A stretch of DNA of 64,000 nucleotides from SB11 sp965249955 (GTDB lineage: Bacteria > Bacteroidota > Bacteroidia > UBA8524): positions 1,116,001 through 1,180,000 of the forward strand of contig OZ252261.1 of NCBI GenBank assembly GCA_965249955.1, in the 5' to 3' direction. How positions within the stretch are numbered: the first letter of the stretch is position 1; every line of letters starts with the position of its first letter. The notes beneath the pieces are model-generated. The model was not told where the DNA came from and made no database searches. It worked only from the letters and a program-made list of their open reading frames with translations. Positions 8,539 through 17,632 of the stretch are shown in pieces. Made by a program: the position numbers and the translations under genes.

Positions 8539-9111
8539 TTAGCTTAGGTTATTGAATAACAGATTTTGGATATATGTTTCATTAAGTTGTTGCAATTTAT
8601 GGTATAGCTGGTTTTGTTTTTGAGCAAGTTGGTGCACCTCAACAACCTGCTTTTGCTTCTGAAGCGATGGGATAGCTATTAAAATATCTGATAAAACATC
8701 TTTGGTAATTGAAGGCATGGATGTACCCGCTGCTTGCTTTTTAAGGTCGGCCAAAATACGCGGGTGGTTTATGTACCATGCCAAATAATCAGGCAATAAT
8801 TGTTGCTGCACGTTTTTTGCAATCTTAATAACGAAAAATGACGATGAAGCTACAGCCTTGCCAATTTCTTCTTTATATACCCAAGCAAAGTTTTTTGTAC
8901 CCTTGGCTGCAAACACTATATCACCCGCCGTTAATAAATGCTTAGCGAGACGTTCCTCAAAAACAAGGTCGTGGAATGGTTTTTCTTGTAGCTGCGCATT
9001 ATTATCAAAATGCTTAGTTTGCAGATATATCAAATCGCCCACTGGCATAGAAGAGGCATATACACCTGTGTTAATTTTTGCAAAGTCGTAGAGTTTTTTA
9101 AAACTTTTCAT
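8539..9111 (-). CDS. Half-size specificity protein, single target-recognition domain
   Basis: 190 residues resembling one half of an HsdS: one target-recognition domain (about 1-145, with GDIVFAAKGT and AGTSMPSITKDVL) and one helical arm at the end (IPSLQKQKQVVEVHQLAQKQ onward). No second TRD or second arm is present. Half-S proteins can dimerise to form a symmetric recognition unit, and in some loci they serve as a store of alternative specificity. No invertase or recombinase gene is seen nearby. It is the first gene of the operon, right behind the promoter at 9127-9159, and its ATG at 9111 gives a 15-base leader after the -7 box. The function of a separate half-S beside a complete HsdS is unknown here. 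Confidence 0.82.
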   Translation of the reverse strand: MKSFKKLYDFAKINTGVYASSMPVGDLIYLQTKHFDNNAQLQEKPFHDLVFEERLAKHLLTAGDIVFAAKGTKNFAWVYKEEIGKAVASSSFFVIKIAKNVQQQLLPDYLAWYINHPRILADLKKQAAGTSMPSITKDVLSDILIAIPSLQKQKQVVEVHQLAQKQNQLYHKLQQLNETYIQNLLFNNLS

Positions 9112-9126
9112 TCAGTAGCCTTTCTA

Positions 9127-9159
9127 CAAAGATAATTCATTATACGTGATATAAGCAAA
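9127..9159 (-). promoter_or_regulatory. Bacteroidota-type promoter of the defence operon
   Basis: On the minus strand, TATCTTTG (9127-9134) matches the -7 consensus TAnnTTTG exactly. A -33 TTTG (9156-9159) stands 21 bases upstream, within the spacing known for the primary sigma factor of Bacteroides. The next ATG is the half-HsdS start at 9111. No other promoter of this quality was noticed before hsdR, so it may drive all eight genes. Confidence 0.65.
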
Positions 9160-9289
9160 TATATTTTTAAGTAGATGCTCTACAGAACTAAATAATATAC
9201 ATAGCAACTTGTAAAATAAGAATATAAAAATGGAGAAAAAGAAACTTTAAGCAATGAAGAAATATTTGTGCAAATCTTGTGCAAATGAA

Positions 9290-9325
9290 AAAAGCCTCTC
9301 AGCTTATAATCGCTGAAAGGCTTTT
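9290..9325 (-). terminator. Terminator downstream of tRNA-Val
   Basis: Inverted repeat AAGCCTCTCAGC / GCTGAAAGGCTT (one mismatch, 8-base loop), followed on the minus strand by a run of T. It starts 10 bases past the tRNA 3' end, as expected for a factor-independent terminator of the tRNA transcript. The opposite strand also ends in TTTT. Confidence 0.7.
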
Positions 9326-9335
9326 GTTTTCTGGG

Positions 9336-9410
9336 TGGGGGCAACAGGATTCGAACCTGTGACCCTCTGCTTGTAAGGCAGATGCTCTGAACCAACTGAG
9401 CTATGCCCCC
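9336..9410 (-). tRNA. tRNA-Val (anticodon UAC)
   Basis: Cloverleaf read by eye on the minus strand. The acceptor stem GGGGGCA (from 9410) pairs with TGCCCCC, with A as discriminator at 9336. The D-arm is AGCTCAGTTGGTTCAGAGC, the anticodon stem is CTGCC/GGCAG-like with loop TTACA giving anticodon TAC (valine), and the T-arm contains GGTTCGAATCC. CCA is not encoded. It lies upstream of the defence operon; tRNA 3' ends are frequent integration sites for islands. Confidence 0.95.
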
Positions 9411-9503
9411 TTTATTTGCCCCGTTTCAAAAATTTCTTCTTGATTTTTGGGAGTGCAAATATGAGTTTCTGTTTTGTATTTTGCAAACGAAATATGAAAT
9501 ATT

Positions 9504-10805
9504 TTATCGTCCGCTGTTCATCATATCTTCAATTGCCTCAGTTTCAATAGGAATATTTATTTCATCCATAAAATCTACCCCACCATTATCAGTAATAAGC
9601 ACACTGTTTTCAATACGTATGCCTATACCTTCTTCGGGTATGTATATACCGGGCTCGTTGCTAAACACCATACCTTCTTGCATAGGCTCGTGGTAACGAC
9701 CTACATCGTGCACCTCTATACCCAAAAAGTGCGAGTTACCGTGTGGGAAGTATTTTTTAACGGCTGGCCACTTAGGATCTTGGTTTTTAATATCGTCGGT
9801 GGTTAACAAACCTAAGTCTATAAGCTCTTTTGCCATTATTTCTTCTACATTTTTCTGAAAATCAGGCCACAAAGTACCCGGAACCAGCATTTTCTTGGCT
9901 TCACGTTGTACACGCAAAACAGCATTGTATACTTGCTTTTGGCGAGCGGTATAACGTCCGTTTACGGGGAAGGTACGCGTCATATCGCTTGAGTAGTTGG
10001 CATAGTCTACCCCACAATCTACCAATAGCAAATCGCCGTCTTTACATTGTTTGTTGTTCTCAACATAGTGTAATACACAAGCACTTGCGCCTGATGCTAC
10101 TATGGGTGCAAACGAGTGCCCGTTGGCACGACTGCGAATATACTCGTGTATTAACTCGGCTTCTACTTCATGCTCCCACACACCGGGTTTTACAAAGTGC
10201 AGCAAACGTTCGAATCCTTTTTTTGATATTCCCGCTGCGGTGCGCATCAATGCCAACTCGGTTTCTGATTTTATTGAACGTAAACGGTGCAAAATGGGCG
10301 CAGTACGCTCGTAGTTGTGCAAGGGGAACTTTGATTTCATTTCGTGGGCAAAATCAAGGTCTTTGTACGGCGATTTATAGCCAAAACGGTTGTTCTCGTT
10401 TAAGGGCAAATAAATGTTATCGGCTAGGTTTACTACTTGACGTATTTTAGCTTCAAACTCGTTATTCCAAAATATGCTTTTTATACCTGATGCTGATGTG
10501 GCTTCTTCTTTGGTATATTTATGTCCTTCCCAAACTGCTATATGCTCGTTGGTTTGTTTTAAAAACAACACTTCGCGAAAATCGGGTATTGGGCAATCGG
10601 GATATATTACCAATATGCTGTCTTCTTGGTCAATACCACTAAGCCAAATCATATCGCTATGTTGTTTGAAGGTATGGCTGGCATCGCCATTCCACACATA
10701 CTCGTAATTGCTGTTAAATATGGCAATGCTATTGGGTTTCAGTTGTTTAATGAAACGGGCACGGTTTTCTATAAAAAGTTTACTATCTATTTGTGGGTAC
10801 TTCAT
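9504..10805 (-). CDS. pepP: Xaa-Pro aminopeptidase (aminopeptidase P, M24B)
   Basis: Cytoplasmic metallopeptidase that removes an N-terminal residue preceding proline. The N-terminal non-catalytic domain (about 1-165) is followed by a pita-bread M24 domain. Metal ligands are visible in order: the two Asp of VDCGVDYANYSSDMTRTF, His in NSHFLGIEVHDVG, Glu in FSNEPGIYI, and Glu in GIRIENSVL. The ATG at 10805 (MKYPQIDSKLF) is chosen; an upstream in-frame TTG would place the coding region over the -7 promoter box at 10833. Single-gene unit between tRNA-Val and the caspase gene. Confidence 0.93.
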   Translation of the reverse strand: MKYPQIDSKLFIENRARFIKQLKPNSIAIFNSNYEYVWNGDASHTFKQHSDMIWLSGIDQEDSILVIYPDCPIPDFREVLFLKQTNEHIAVWEGHKYTKEEATSASGIKSIFWNNEFEAKIRQVVNLADNIYLPLNENNRFGYKSPYKDLDFAHEMKSKFPLHNYERTAPILHRLRSIKSETELALMRTAAGISKKGFERLLHFVKPGVWEHEVEAELIHEYIRSRANGHSFAPIVASGASACVLHYVENNKQCKDGDLLLVDCGVDYANYSSDMTRTFPVNGRYTARQKQVYNAVLRVQREAKKMLVPGTLWPDFQKNVEEIMAKELIDLGLLTTDDIKNQDPKWPAVKKYFPHGNSHFLGIEVHDVGRYHEPMQEGMVFSNEPGIYIPEEGIGIRIENSVLITDNGGVDFMDEINIPIETEAIEDMMNSGR

Positions 10806-10832
10806 CGTTTGTGGTGTATTATGTATCAGAGG

Positions 10833-10865
10833 CAAATATAGCAATAGTGAAGGTTTATTAAAACC
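10833..10865 (-). promoter_or_regulatory. Probable pepP promoter with adjacent palindrome
   Basis: TATATTTG on the minus strand (10833-10840) fits the Bacteroidota -7 box TAnnTTTG, 28 bases before the pepP ATG. Where the -33 element is expected there is a small palindrome, GGTTT-4-AAACC (10852-10865), rather than a clear TTG. It could bind a repressor, but this is speculative. Confidence 0.45.
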
Positions 10866-10907
10866 ACCCCATCGATGAATAAGAAAGACTTACCGAATTC
10901 AAAACAC

Positions 10908-13900
10908 TTACTTCCACACCACCCAATTATTATCAAAATTGGTTTGGCGACCTGTGGGGCGTTGTTTGCCACCTGTAAGCTGCTGCACTTGTGCTGATAC
11001 ATAGTTTTGCAATTCGGCTACGGTAATGGTGTTGTTTTTATCAGCATCGGCAAGTTTTTCGGTAAGCCCTTTTAGCACGCAGTAAGTAAATACACCGTTT
11101 TTCCACTTGTTGCCTTCAAAAGCAAACTCAGTGCCTGCCGCTGCCGATATTATGGTGGCGCCATTACCGCGCCCAATATTGGCAAACAGTTCTTGCATTA
11201 ACTGGAAGGTGCTACCCAAGCCTAGCCCTTTGTTTTCATTTTCATCTACCAATAGCTCGATACCGCTGCGCATGGCACGCACATTGGTATCGGCAGGGTG
11301 TTGGTTTAGCTCTTCAATACCCAGTATTTCTTCTTTGTCAAGCTCGCCACTGTGGCAGGCATCCATTAATACCAATTTATTGCGCGAGGGGATACTATCT
11401 AGCAGCCAAAGTATATCGGGGTAACTAAGCCCTTTTGTGGCAGGTTTTTTAAAGTCTAAATCGTGAGTAGCAAAGTAAAAGTTATACTCATCATCCACCA
11501 CACCGTGCCCGCTTAGCGAAATAATAACGGCATCGTTTACGGTAGTTTGTTTTAATAACTGTTGTTTTATAGCCAGTATATTTTCTTTAGTGGCTTGCTC
11601 ATCGGTTATAAGTATAGTTTGGACTGAGGTATTTTTACTAAAGGCGGCAGCCAAATCATTAGCATCTTTTTTGGCGTAGGTGAGGTTGTTTTTTTGATCG
11701 GCGTATTTTGATACTCCAATGCCAATAAACCATGTTTTAAACTGAGGCAAAGTGGCCGGCTCGTAGCTAATATACACCGCCTCTCGCAACGATTCAACCC
11801 CATTATTATTAATACACGAAACTTTTATTGCATTTACGCCCACACTAAGTTGTACGGGTATTTTTATGCTTTTTTTATTTATCTTTTCTGCTGATATATC
11901 CCAACCGTTTGTACCGTGTATGGGGTTGCCATTAACTGTGATTATTATTTTTGAAAGTGTATTTTTTGGCTCGTTATCCCAAGCTGTTATACTAAGCTCG
12001 GTATTGGCTTGTGTGGTTTCGCCTTCAATTTCAGCTTTGTTGTTTAGTTGTATGCTTGGCAATTGATAACCTGTTTGCAATTGTTTTTCGTTAATACCCA
12101 TACGGCGCAACCTTTTTTGGCGAGCTTGTGTAAAGGCTTCAATTAACTCTTTATCCTTACAACCCATTGCTTTTAGCACTTTATCGGGTCTATTGTACTG
12201 TATATCCCATTGGTCAAAATCATACAGTTTTCCGTCCATTTCCCACGCCATGTATTTACTGGTATTGGCTGCTGCCTTGTAGTTTCCTTCGGCATCAAAC
12301 GATACAAGGCTGCCATCACCTGTAATTATAAATGTGCCAATAAACTCACCACCGCTAAGGCTATACTTATCAATAAAATAATCACGCGTGAGGGCAAGTA
12401 GTTCGTCTCGCTCTTCATTAACCCACATATTTTTACAATCGCCTTTAAGGGTAATTGTATATACTTTTTCCAGTCTATCGTTGTGTTTCCAAAGGGTGTA
12501 GCTATAATCGCTGTGTAGGGTTATAAATTTTTCATCTTTTAAGGGTATTATTTTTACTGCTTTTGCGGCTGTTTTTGATATTGTAGGTTTTGCCTTATCG
12601 TTTCCCAACTGTAATACACGTAGTGTTTTTCCGCTATACCCCACTGCCAGAGTATTATTTAGCAAAGGGGTTATGGCAGATGGCCACTGACCGTCTTGTT
12701 TTATGCTGTACAAAAATTTACCTGTTTGGGTGCTGTATATGTTTATATTGGTGTATTGCTGCACAAATAAGTATTTGCCTACTATGCCAAAGGCTTTTAC
12801 TTCAATTTGACCTAGGGGTATTTTACCCATAGTTTTTCCACTTTTGGCATCAAAAAGGGTGATGTATTGTTTGTAAAAAACAAGGTCGTTTTCTTCTATT
12901 CCATCGCTTAAATAATCATCGCCTTCGTTGCCTACTTCAATGGTGTCGGCAAGGTAATAGGTACCCCCTTCCCCATCGTCCATTCCCTCTAGCTTAAATT
13001 GTTTTTCTTCTAATACAGCTACTGCATCACTGTTGAGGCTAAAACACACAGGAGGACTAAAAGCATCTTTTTTTGCACCTGTACGAACGCTAAAAAGTTG
13101 TTTGCCCGTGCGGCAATCAATAAGCTGTGTTTGGCTTTTGGTGCGGTTTATAATCTTCTCCCCGTCAGGGCTAAATTGTAGTTCGCCCTTAAAGGCAAAG
13201 CCTTCTACTTCGCCAACAATTTTGCCTGTGGGTAGGTGCTGCACTTTTAGTTTTTTTTGCGAAAACCCAAAATCGTCGTGTGCATCAACATCATGCCAAT
13301 AGGCCATAAGATTACTTACAGGGCTTATGGCAAAACCATACAATGGGCTTGTATTTGTGGGTAATGTATAGGTGTTGGCTATGCTTTGTTTGTTAATATC
13401 TACACTGTATACTTGCCCTGCAAGGGTATTGAAATAAGCGAAACTACTATTGGCTATGCCGTTGCCATAAATAGTTTGCATTCCTGATGTATACACACTT
13501 ACTAATCGATTGGTGGTGGTTTTAAAAAGCGAAATATCTTGACGGTTTTTTACTAAAAAATATCGGCCTGTGGGGCTAAAGGTTAGCCCATCGAAATAAG
13601 AAAGGCTATCTGTTTTAGTAGTGGTTTTAGTGAGTATGAAACCAGTTTCGTAGCTTATGGTTTGTGCGTATCCGTTGGGACTGATGGCAGCGGCTACTAT
13701 ACGACTGTTGTATTTTTCAGCACGAGCTTCTGTTATTTCTTTTGGAAGCTGGGGCTTGTTTAGCTCTATTGTGTATGCCTTACTATAATCGAAATACAAA
13801 ATGGTATTTCCATCGACTGAAATTTGAGCAGAGGTTTCCTCGTCCAATACGGGTAGTTTCTTCTCATTTAATGCTATCCATGTAGCAGTATTGTATTGCA

Positions 13901-14582
13901 ATGCTTTTTCATCAGTAATAACGGTTACTATTTTACTGTCGTTAGAAAAAGAAGATTGCTTTACTTTTAATCCACTTAGTGTTTTAACTCTCTTTTTAGT
14001 GGTTGCATCAAACACAAAAACTGTATCGCTGTATGTAGGTAAAAAAAGATGCTTTTGCCCCACTGAGGCAGCATTTATATTGATATTATAACCGTTTTGC
14101 GGTGCTAAAGTCAACAGCTTATCGCCATTGGGCAGTGCCACCCACTCAATGCTGCCATCGGGATAGCTTACAAGGGCGGTTGAATCGCCTTTGCAAATTT
14201 TAATATTGTTTGCCATTTGTGTAGACGACAGGGGCAAAAAACCTTTGTGGTTGGTGATTGGATTCCAAATAAATAAATGTGCATCGCTATATCCTTTAAA
14301 GCATTGCACCATTACGTATTTGCCATTGGCATGGTAGCTGGCGTTAGTTATCATAAGCCCTTGGGGCATTTCGATAACATTTTGCAACCTGCCCGAGTAG
14401 GTTTCCCATACGCGTACATCGCCACCGCGGCCTGCACTTACTATGTTTCGCTCGTCGGGACTAAAGTTTGTGCTGTTTATTTGGTCGGTATGCCCCGTTT
14501 GCAAAACCAATTGCGGGCGTGTTTGCGCTGTAGCACAGGCATATACTAAAACCAATATTGCTATAAGTAAACCACGATACAT
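10908..14582 (-). CDS. Exported WD40-repeat protein with C-terminal caspase domain
   Basis: 1224 residues. A signal peptide (MYRGLLIAILVLVYACATAQ) is followed by WD40-type beta-propeller repeats over roughly 25-750, clearest at the start (HTDQINSTNFSPDERNIVSAG, ending DVRVWE). An Ig-like linker follows (about 850-950), then a C14 caspase-like domain (about 960-1224). The catalytic dyad is present: His in SLSGHGVVDDE and Cys in LMDACHSGE. Such proteins cleave after Arg/Lys or Asp in other bacteria, but the substrate here is unknown. The signal peptide places it in the periplasm or at the surface, not the cytosol. ATG 14582 is chosen because a longer GTG start would lie inside the preceding gene's terminator and would add 24 residues before the signal peptide. 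Confidence 0.88.
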   Translation of the reverse strand: MYRGLLIAILVLVYACATAQTRPQLVLQTGHTDQINSTNFSPDERNIVSAGRGGDVRVWETYSGRLQNVIEMPQGLMITNASYHANGKYVMVQCFKGYSDAHLFIWNPITNHKGFLPLSSTQMANNIKICKGDSTALVSYPDGSIEWVALPNGDKLLTLAPQNGYNININAASVGQKHLFLPTYSDTVFVFDATTKKRVKTLSGLKVKQSSFSNDSKIVTVITDEKALQYNTATWIALNEKKLPVLDEETSAQISVDGNTILYFDYSKAYTIELNKPQLPKEITEARAEKYNSRIVAAAISPNGYAQTISYETGFILTKTTTKTDSLSYFDGLTFSPTGRYFLVKNRQDISLFKTTTNRLVSVYTSGMQTIYGNGIANSSFAYFNTLAGQVYSVDINKQSIANTYTLPTNTSPLYGFAISPVSNLMAYWHDVDAHDDFGFSQKKLKVQHLPTGKIVGEVEGFAFKGELQFSPDGEKIINRTKSQTQLIDCRTGKQLFSVRTGAKKDAFSPPVCFSLNSDAVAVLEEKQFKLEGMDDGEGGTYYLADTIEVGNEGDDYLSDGIEENDLVFYKQYITLFDAKSGKTMGKIPLGQIEVKAFGIVGKYLFVQQYTNINIYSTQTGKFLYSIKQDGQWPSAITPLLNNTLAVGYSGKTLRVLQLGNDKAKPTISKTAAKAVKIIPLKDEKFITLHSDYSYTLWKHNDRLEKVYTITLKGDCKNMWVNEERDELLALTRDYFIDKYSLSGGEFIGTFIITGDGSLVSFDAEGNYKAAANTSKYMAWEMDGKLYDFDQWDIQYNRPDKVLKAMGCKDKELIEAFTQARQKRLRRMGINEKQLQTGYQLPSIQLNNKAEIEGETTQANTELSITAWDNEPKNTLSKIIITVNGNPIHGTNGWDISAEKINKKSIKIPVQLSVGVNAIKVSCINNNGVESLREAVYISYEPATLPQFKTWFIGIGVSKYADQKNNLTYAKKDANDLAAAFSKNTSVQTILITDEQATKENILAIKQQLLKQTTVNDAVIISLSGHGVVDDEYNFYFATHDLDFKKPATKGLSYPDILWLLDSIPSRNKLVLMDACHSGELDKEEILGIEELNQHPADTNVRAMRSGIELLVDENENKGLGLGSTFQLMQELFANIGRGNGATIISAAAGTEFAFEGNKWKNGVFTYCVLKGLTEKLADADKNNTITVAELQNYVSAQVQQLTGGKQRPTGRQTNFDNNWVVWK

Positions 14583-14639
14583 ACTAACGAAAATAGCATT
14601 TATTGCTTTTACCACCCATTTGTAAATGGTTTTATAAAT

Positions 14640-14669
14640 AAAAAACCGCCACACTTGGTGCGGCGGTTA
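14640..14669 (-). terminator. Terminator after lipoprotein paralogue A
   Basis: Minus strand: AACCGCCGCAC-loop-TGTGGCGGTT followed by TTTTTAT. The GC-rich stem and T-run lie 50 bases after the stop at 14720 and separate that gene from the caspase gene. Confidence 0.8.
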
Positions 14670-14719
14670 TGAGAAGTTGAACGCTTAATTGATAGATGGA
14701 CTAACTGTATTTTTTGTTT

Positions 14720-16540
14720 CTATTCATCGGGCAAACGCATTACCACAAATTTTCCGTTGGTTATTGTAGCTAATTTGTTAGTGGGTGTACCTGAATAATT
14801 GTACAGCATCATTGTACCACTAAATGTACCCGATACTTCGCCTCCGGCAGCTTCGTATTTTTGTATTACAAATGTTATTCCCCCGTTGCCATAAAATGTT
14901 TTACTTTCTGCGGGTAAATTAACGTTAAAACTATCGGTAAAGTGTGAGGGAATTGTGCCCACTTTGGGACTTAATATACCAAACGATGTGTTTTTATTTG
15001 TAGGTGCATTAGTAAGAAAACTAAAACCTAGTATATTGTTTTGGGCTCGCAATACCGAGTTTGCATTTTTCATGTTATCAAATTTTACGGTTTTAACTCC
15101 TGACCCATCATCATAATCAAAGCTAAATATAGGAGTTATTGATTTTGAAGGGCAAGCTATTATAGAACCTATGTCGATAGATTTCTCTTTTGCAGGTAAT
15201 GTAATGCTTACTTTGTACAACTGACCTATTGATGCATTATGAATAAATAACTCGGCGGCTTCGCTGTTAGAGAATACTGTAATACCTAATCTACCATTTT
15301 CTATTATTCCCCTAAAGGTTCGTGTAGCTGTTTTTATTATAGCATATCCATTTAGCGGGCTATTGTTACAATCGCTAACGGTAGCGCGTACTTTTTGACG
15401 ACAGGGAACTGTTATCACTCCCATATCCTTTACTTGTTCATCTGCTAATGAGGGTACGGGAACTTTTACATCCATAGTTGCACCCGAAGCAAGATCTCGT
15501 GCTCCTATTTCAAACTCAATACCTGTAGGCACCCAACGTTCCCAGTTTCCGTCAGAATCTACCCACGCATTAGTTTGCCCTGTTAACATCAGTAGGTTTT
15601 GTACTACATCACCTTCGCAATCTCTTACCTTTCCTTTTAGTTTAGCACGGTTGCCGGGTACATCACAATTCCAGTAGGTAAAGTGCGATACTGTGCCTAC
15701 ATATTTACCGTTTTGCAACTTAGCCTCACCTTCTTCTATCCACACGCCTTTGTTTTCATCAAAATACCAAAGGGGTATTGTGGCGGGGGCTTTGCCTTGC
15801 ATACCGGTTGGCACGGGCATGCTAATATCAGCCTTTTGTCCGTCGGCTAGTTGCAATTGGTTTCCTGCATCGTCGCGCAGTTCAACCCCTACCATACCGT
15901 AAGAGTATAACATCACGTCCTGTCCTTGAGCATTATAGGCTCTTAAATCGCCACCGGGGGTAACTTGTGCAAAGTTAGCAGCCGTAGGGTTTAGGTATAC
16001 TGAGGCCACATTTACATTGCCTGTACAGGGCTTGTCATCAAGGGTTTTAATGGCATTTGCCAAAAATTTCACTTTCGCTCCGCCAGTTATTTCTATTTCT
16101 TTACCTGCGGCGGCATCAAATGTTTGCGGGCTGTTTTGTGGCAACATTACTAATTGGGTAGAGAATACTCCGCCTGCTTTTCCTTGCACCGTAACCGAGC
16201 CAAAAAAGTATCCTTTTTTGGTGGCTTTTATATAGCAAAAATCACCTGTAAAAGGGGCATTACTCAACTCAAAAGCCCCGTTTTCATCTGTAGTAAAGGT
16301 TTTTGTGCCTGTGCTTACTACTGCGTTTTGTATGGGGTTGTTGTTTTCATCAACTACAAAACCTAAAACGGTTGCCGAAAAGGTAACGGCGGGAGGTGTA
16401 TAGGGATTTGGCGGAATGGTGGGGTTTTCAGTTTTTGGCCCGTTGCCTATTGGATTTGGCGACTCTTGTTTTTTGCAATTGCTAATTAAAAACAGCAATA
16501 GCAAACCGGCTACAATGGTTGTTATTTTTTTGGTTTTCAT
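14720..16540 (-). CDS. Lipoprotein paralogue A, carboxypeptidase-regulatory-like domain
   Basis: 606 residues. SPII signal with lipobox LISNC, then CKKQESPNP, so an envelope lipoprotein. A carboxypeptidase-D regulatory-like (transthyretin-fold) domain follows (about 57-125: VLGFVVDENNNPIQNAV ... GAFELSNAPFTGDFCYIKAT). Next comes a block shared with three nearby paralogues: GGDLRAYNAQGQDVMLYS, IPLWYFDENKGVWIEEG, GTVSHFTYWNCD (about 190-290). Further beta-rich regulatory-like repeats are seen up to the C-terminus, which ends GKFVVMRLPDE. The function is not known; similar domains are found in surface, sugar- or protein-binding lipoproteins. Own terminator at 14640. Member of the array 14720-23777. 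Confidence 0.8.
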   Translation of the reverse strand: MKTKKITTIVAGLLLLFLISNCKKQESPNPIGNGPKTENPTIPPNPYTPPAVTFSATVLGFVVDENNNPIQNAVVSTGTKTFTTDENGAFELSNAPFTGDFCYIKATKKGYFFGSVTVQGKAGGVFSTQLVMLPQNSPQTFDAAAGKEIEITGGAKVKFLANAIKTLDDKPCTGNVNVASVYLNPTAANFAQVTPGGDLRAYNAQGQDVMLYSYGMVGVELRDDAGNQLQLADGQKADISMPVPTGMQGKAPATIPLWYFDENKGVWIEEGEAKLQNGKYVGTVSHFTYWNCDVPGNRAKLKGKVRDCEGDVVQNLLMLTGQTNAWVDSDGNWERWVPTGIEFEIGARDLASGATMDVKVPVPSLADEQVKDMGVITVPCRQKVRATVSDCNNSPLNGYAIIKTATRTFRGIIENGRLGITVFSNSEAAELFIHNASIGQLYKVSITLPAKEKSIDIGSIIACPSKSITPIFSFDYDDGSGVKTVKFDNMKNANSVLRAQNNILGFSFLTNAPTNKNTSFGILSPKVGTIPSHFTDSFNVNLPAESKTFYGNGGITFVIQKYEAAGGEVSGTFSGTMMLYNYSGTPTNKLATITNGKFVVMRLPDE

Positions 16541-16663
16541 ATAGGTATTGTTTTTATATTCTTATTACAATGCGTGCTTATAGTAAAGTACGTAGTATGC
16601 AAACCAAAGGGTTGGGTGAAGAATGAATATTTTTTCTTTTTTTTCGATAAAGTTAATTTTTAC

Positions 16664-16700
16664 ATAAAAAAAGCCCTGCTGCACAAGTGCAACAGGGCTA
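16664..16700 (-). terminator. Terminator after map (duplicated element)
   Basis: Minus strand AGCCCTGTTGCAC-TT-GTGCAGCAGGGCT (one wobble pair), followed by a run of seven T. It is nearly identical, flanks included, to the terminator at 17595-17632. Confidence 0.85.
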
Positions 16701-16732
16701 AAACAAATTATTGAAAAAATGTTATATCAATT

Positions 16733-17497
16733 TTAGTGTAATATCCCGTTCATTTCTGTCAAAATAATTGGCTTTCCGTCAGTTATAACAATTGTGTGTT
16801 CGTGCTGTGCCATGTAGCCGCCTTTGTTTCCAACCATAGTCCACCCATCATTTTGTTCTTCGGCATAAGTTGATGTTGTCGAAATGAATGTTTCGATAGC
16901 AACCACCGAGTTTTTCTTAAATCTTCGTTGGTCAAATCTGTTTTTGTAATTCAGCAATTCATCAGGTTCTTCGTGTAAACTTTTGCCAACTCCATGCCCT
17001 CCAAGATTTTTTATCACTTTATAGCCTCTCTTTTTGGCTTCTGTTTCTATTAAAAAACCAATATCTGCAATTTTTACACCGCCCTTTATATTGTTAATTG
17101 CTTTTGCAAGTATTTCTTTCGACGCATCAACTAGTTTTTGATGTTGGTGTATATCGTTACCCAAAACAAATGAACTTCCGTTGTCTGACCAATACCCATT
17201 AAGTTCGGCAGAAACATCAATATTTACCAAATCTCCCTCTTTTAATATTCTTTTATCTGATGGAATACCGTGGCACATTTCATTATTTACACTGATGCAA
17301 GTATAGCCGGGAAAGCCATAAGTGAGATAGGGTGCTGATTTTGCGCCAAACTCTGAAAGAATTTTACCGCCATACTCATCCAGCTCTTTGGTTGTCATTC
17401 CTACCTCAGCGTATTTTATCATTTCTTTTAAGGTAAATGCAACAGCCTCGCTGGCTTTTTGCATTCCTAATAATTCATATTCGTTTGTGATTGACAT
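16733..17497 (-). CDS. map: Type I methionine aminopeptidase
   Basis: Removes the initiator methionine from nascent proteins in the cytosol. 254 residues, normal for the type I enzyme without an N-terminal extension. Visible residues: H76 in CHGIP, metal ligands D94 (IDVS), D105 (SDNG), H168 (GHGVGKSLHEEP), E202 (AIETF) and E233 (QHEHTIVIT). It sits alone between lipoprotein paralogues A and B with its own terminator, an odd place for a gene usually found in the ribosomal protein region. It may be a second copy, but the rest of the genome is not visible. Confidence 0.95.
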   Translation of the reverse strand: MSITNEYELLGMQKASEAVAFTLKEMIKYAEVGMTTKELDEYGGKILSEFGAKSAPYLTYGFPGYTCISVNNEMCHGIPSDKRILKEGDLVNIDVSAELNGYWSDNGSSFVLGNDIHQHQKLVDASKEILAKAINNIKGGVKIADIGFLIETEAKKRGYKVIKNLGGHGVGKSLHEEPDELLNYKNRFDQRRFKKNSVVAIETFISTTSTYAEEQNDGWTMVGNKGGYMAQHEHTIVITDGKPIILTEMNGILH

Positions 17498-17594
17498 AGT
17501 TTCTTTTATTTATTAGCGTTTTTTTTCTAGCATTAAATATTTGCAAATTTAAGTCTAAAATTAGGTGAAGTAATTATTACACACCTAGTTTTAA

Positions 17595-17632
17595 TAAAAA
17601 AGCCCTGCTGCACAAGTGCAACAGGGCTAAAA
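17595..17632 (-). terminator. Terminator after lipoprotein paralogue B
   Basis: Same stem as at 16664 (AGCCCTGTTGCAC / GTGCAGCAGGGCT) followed by six T on the minus strand. Similarity continues into the flank (aaaactaattactgaaaaaa versus aaaacaaattattgaaaaaa), so the unit was copied. Confidence 0.85.

Noticed and set aside
9180..9395. Open frame of 71 codons on the minus strand with RGSQVRILLPPP
   Set aside because: It reads through the tRNA-Val gene; this peptide is the well-known false translation of a tRNA 3' half.
9830..10450. 206-codon plus-strand frame opposite pepP
   Set aside because: The minus strand encodes an intact M24 peptidase with all metal ligands; the plus frame has no recognisable domain.
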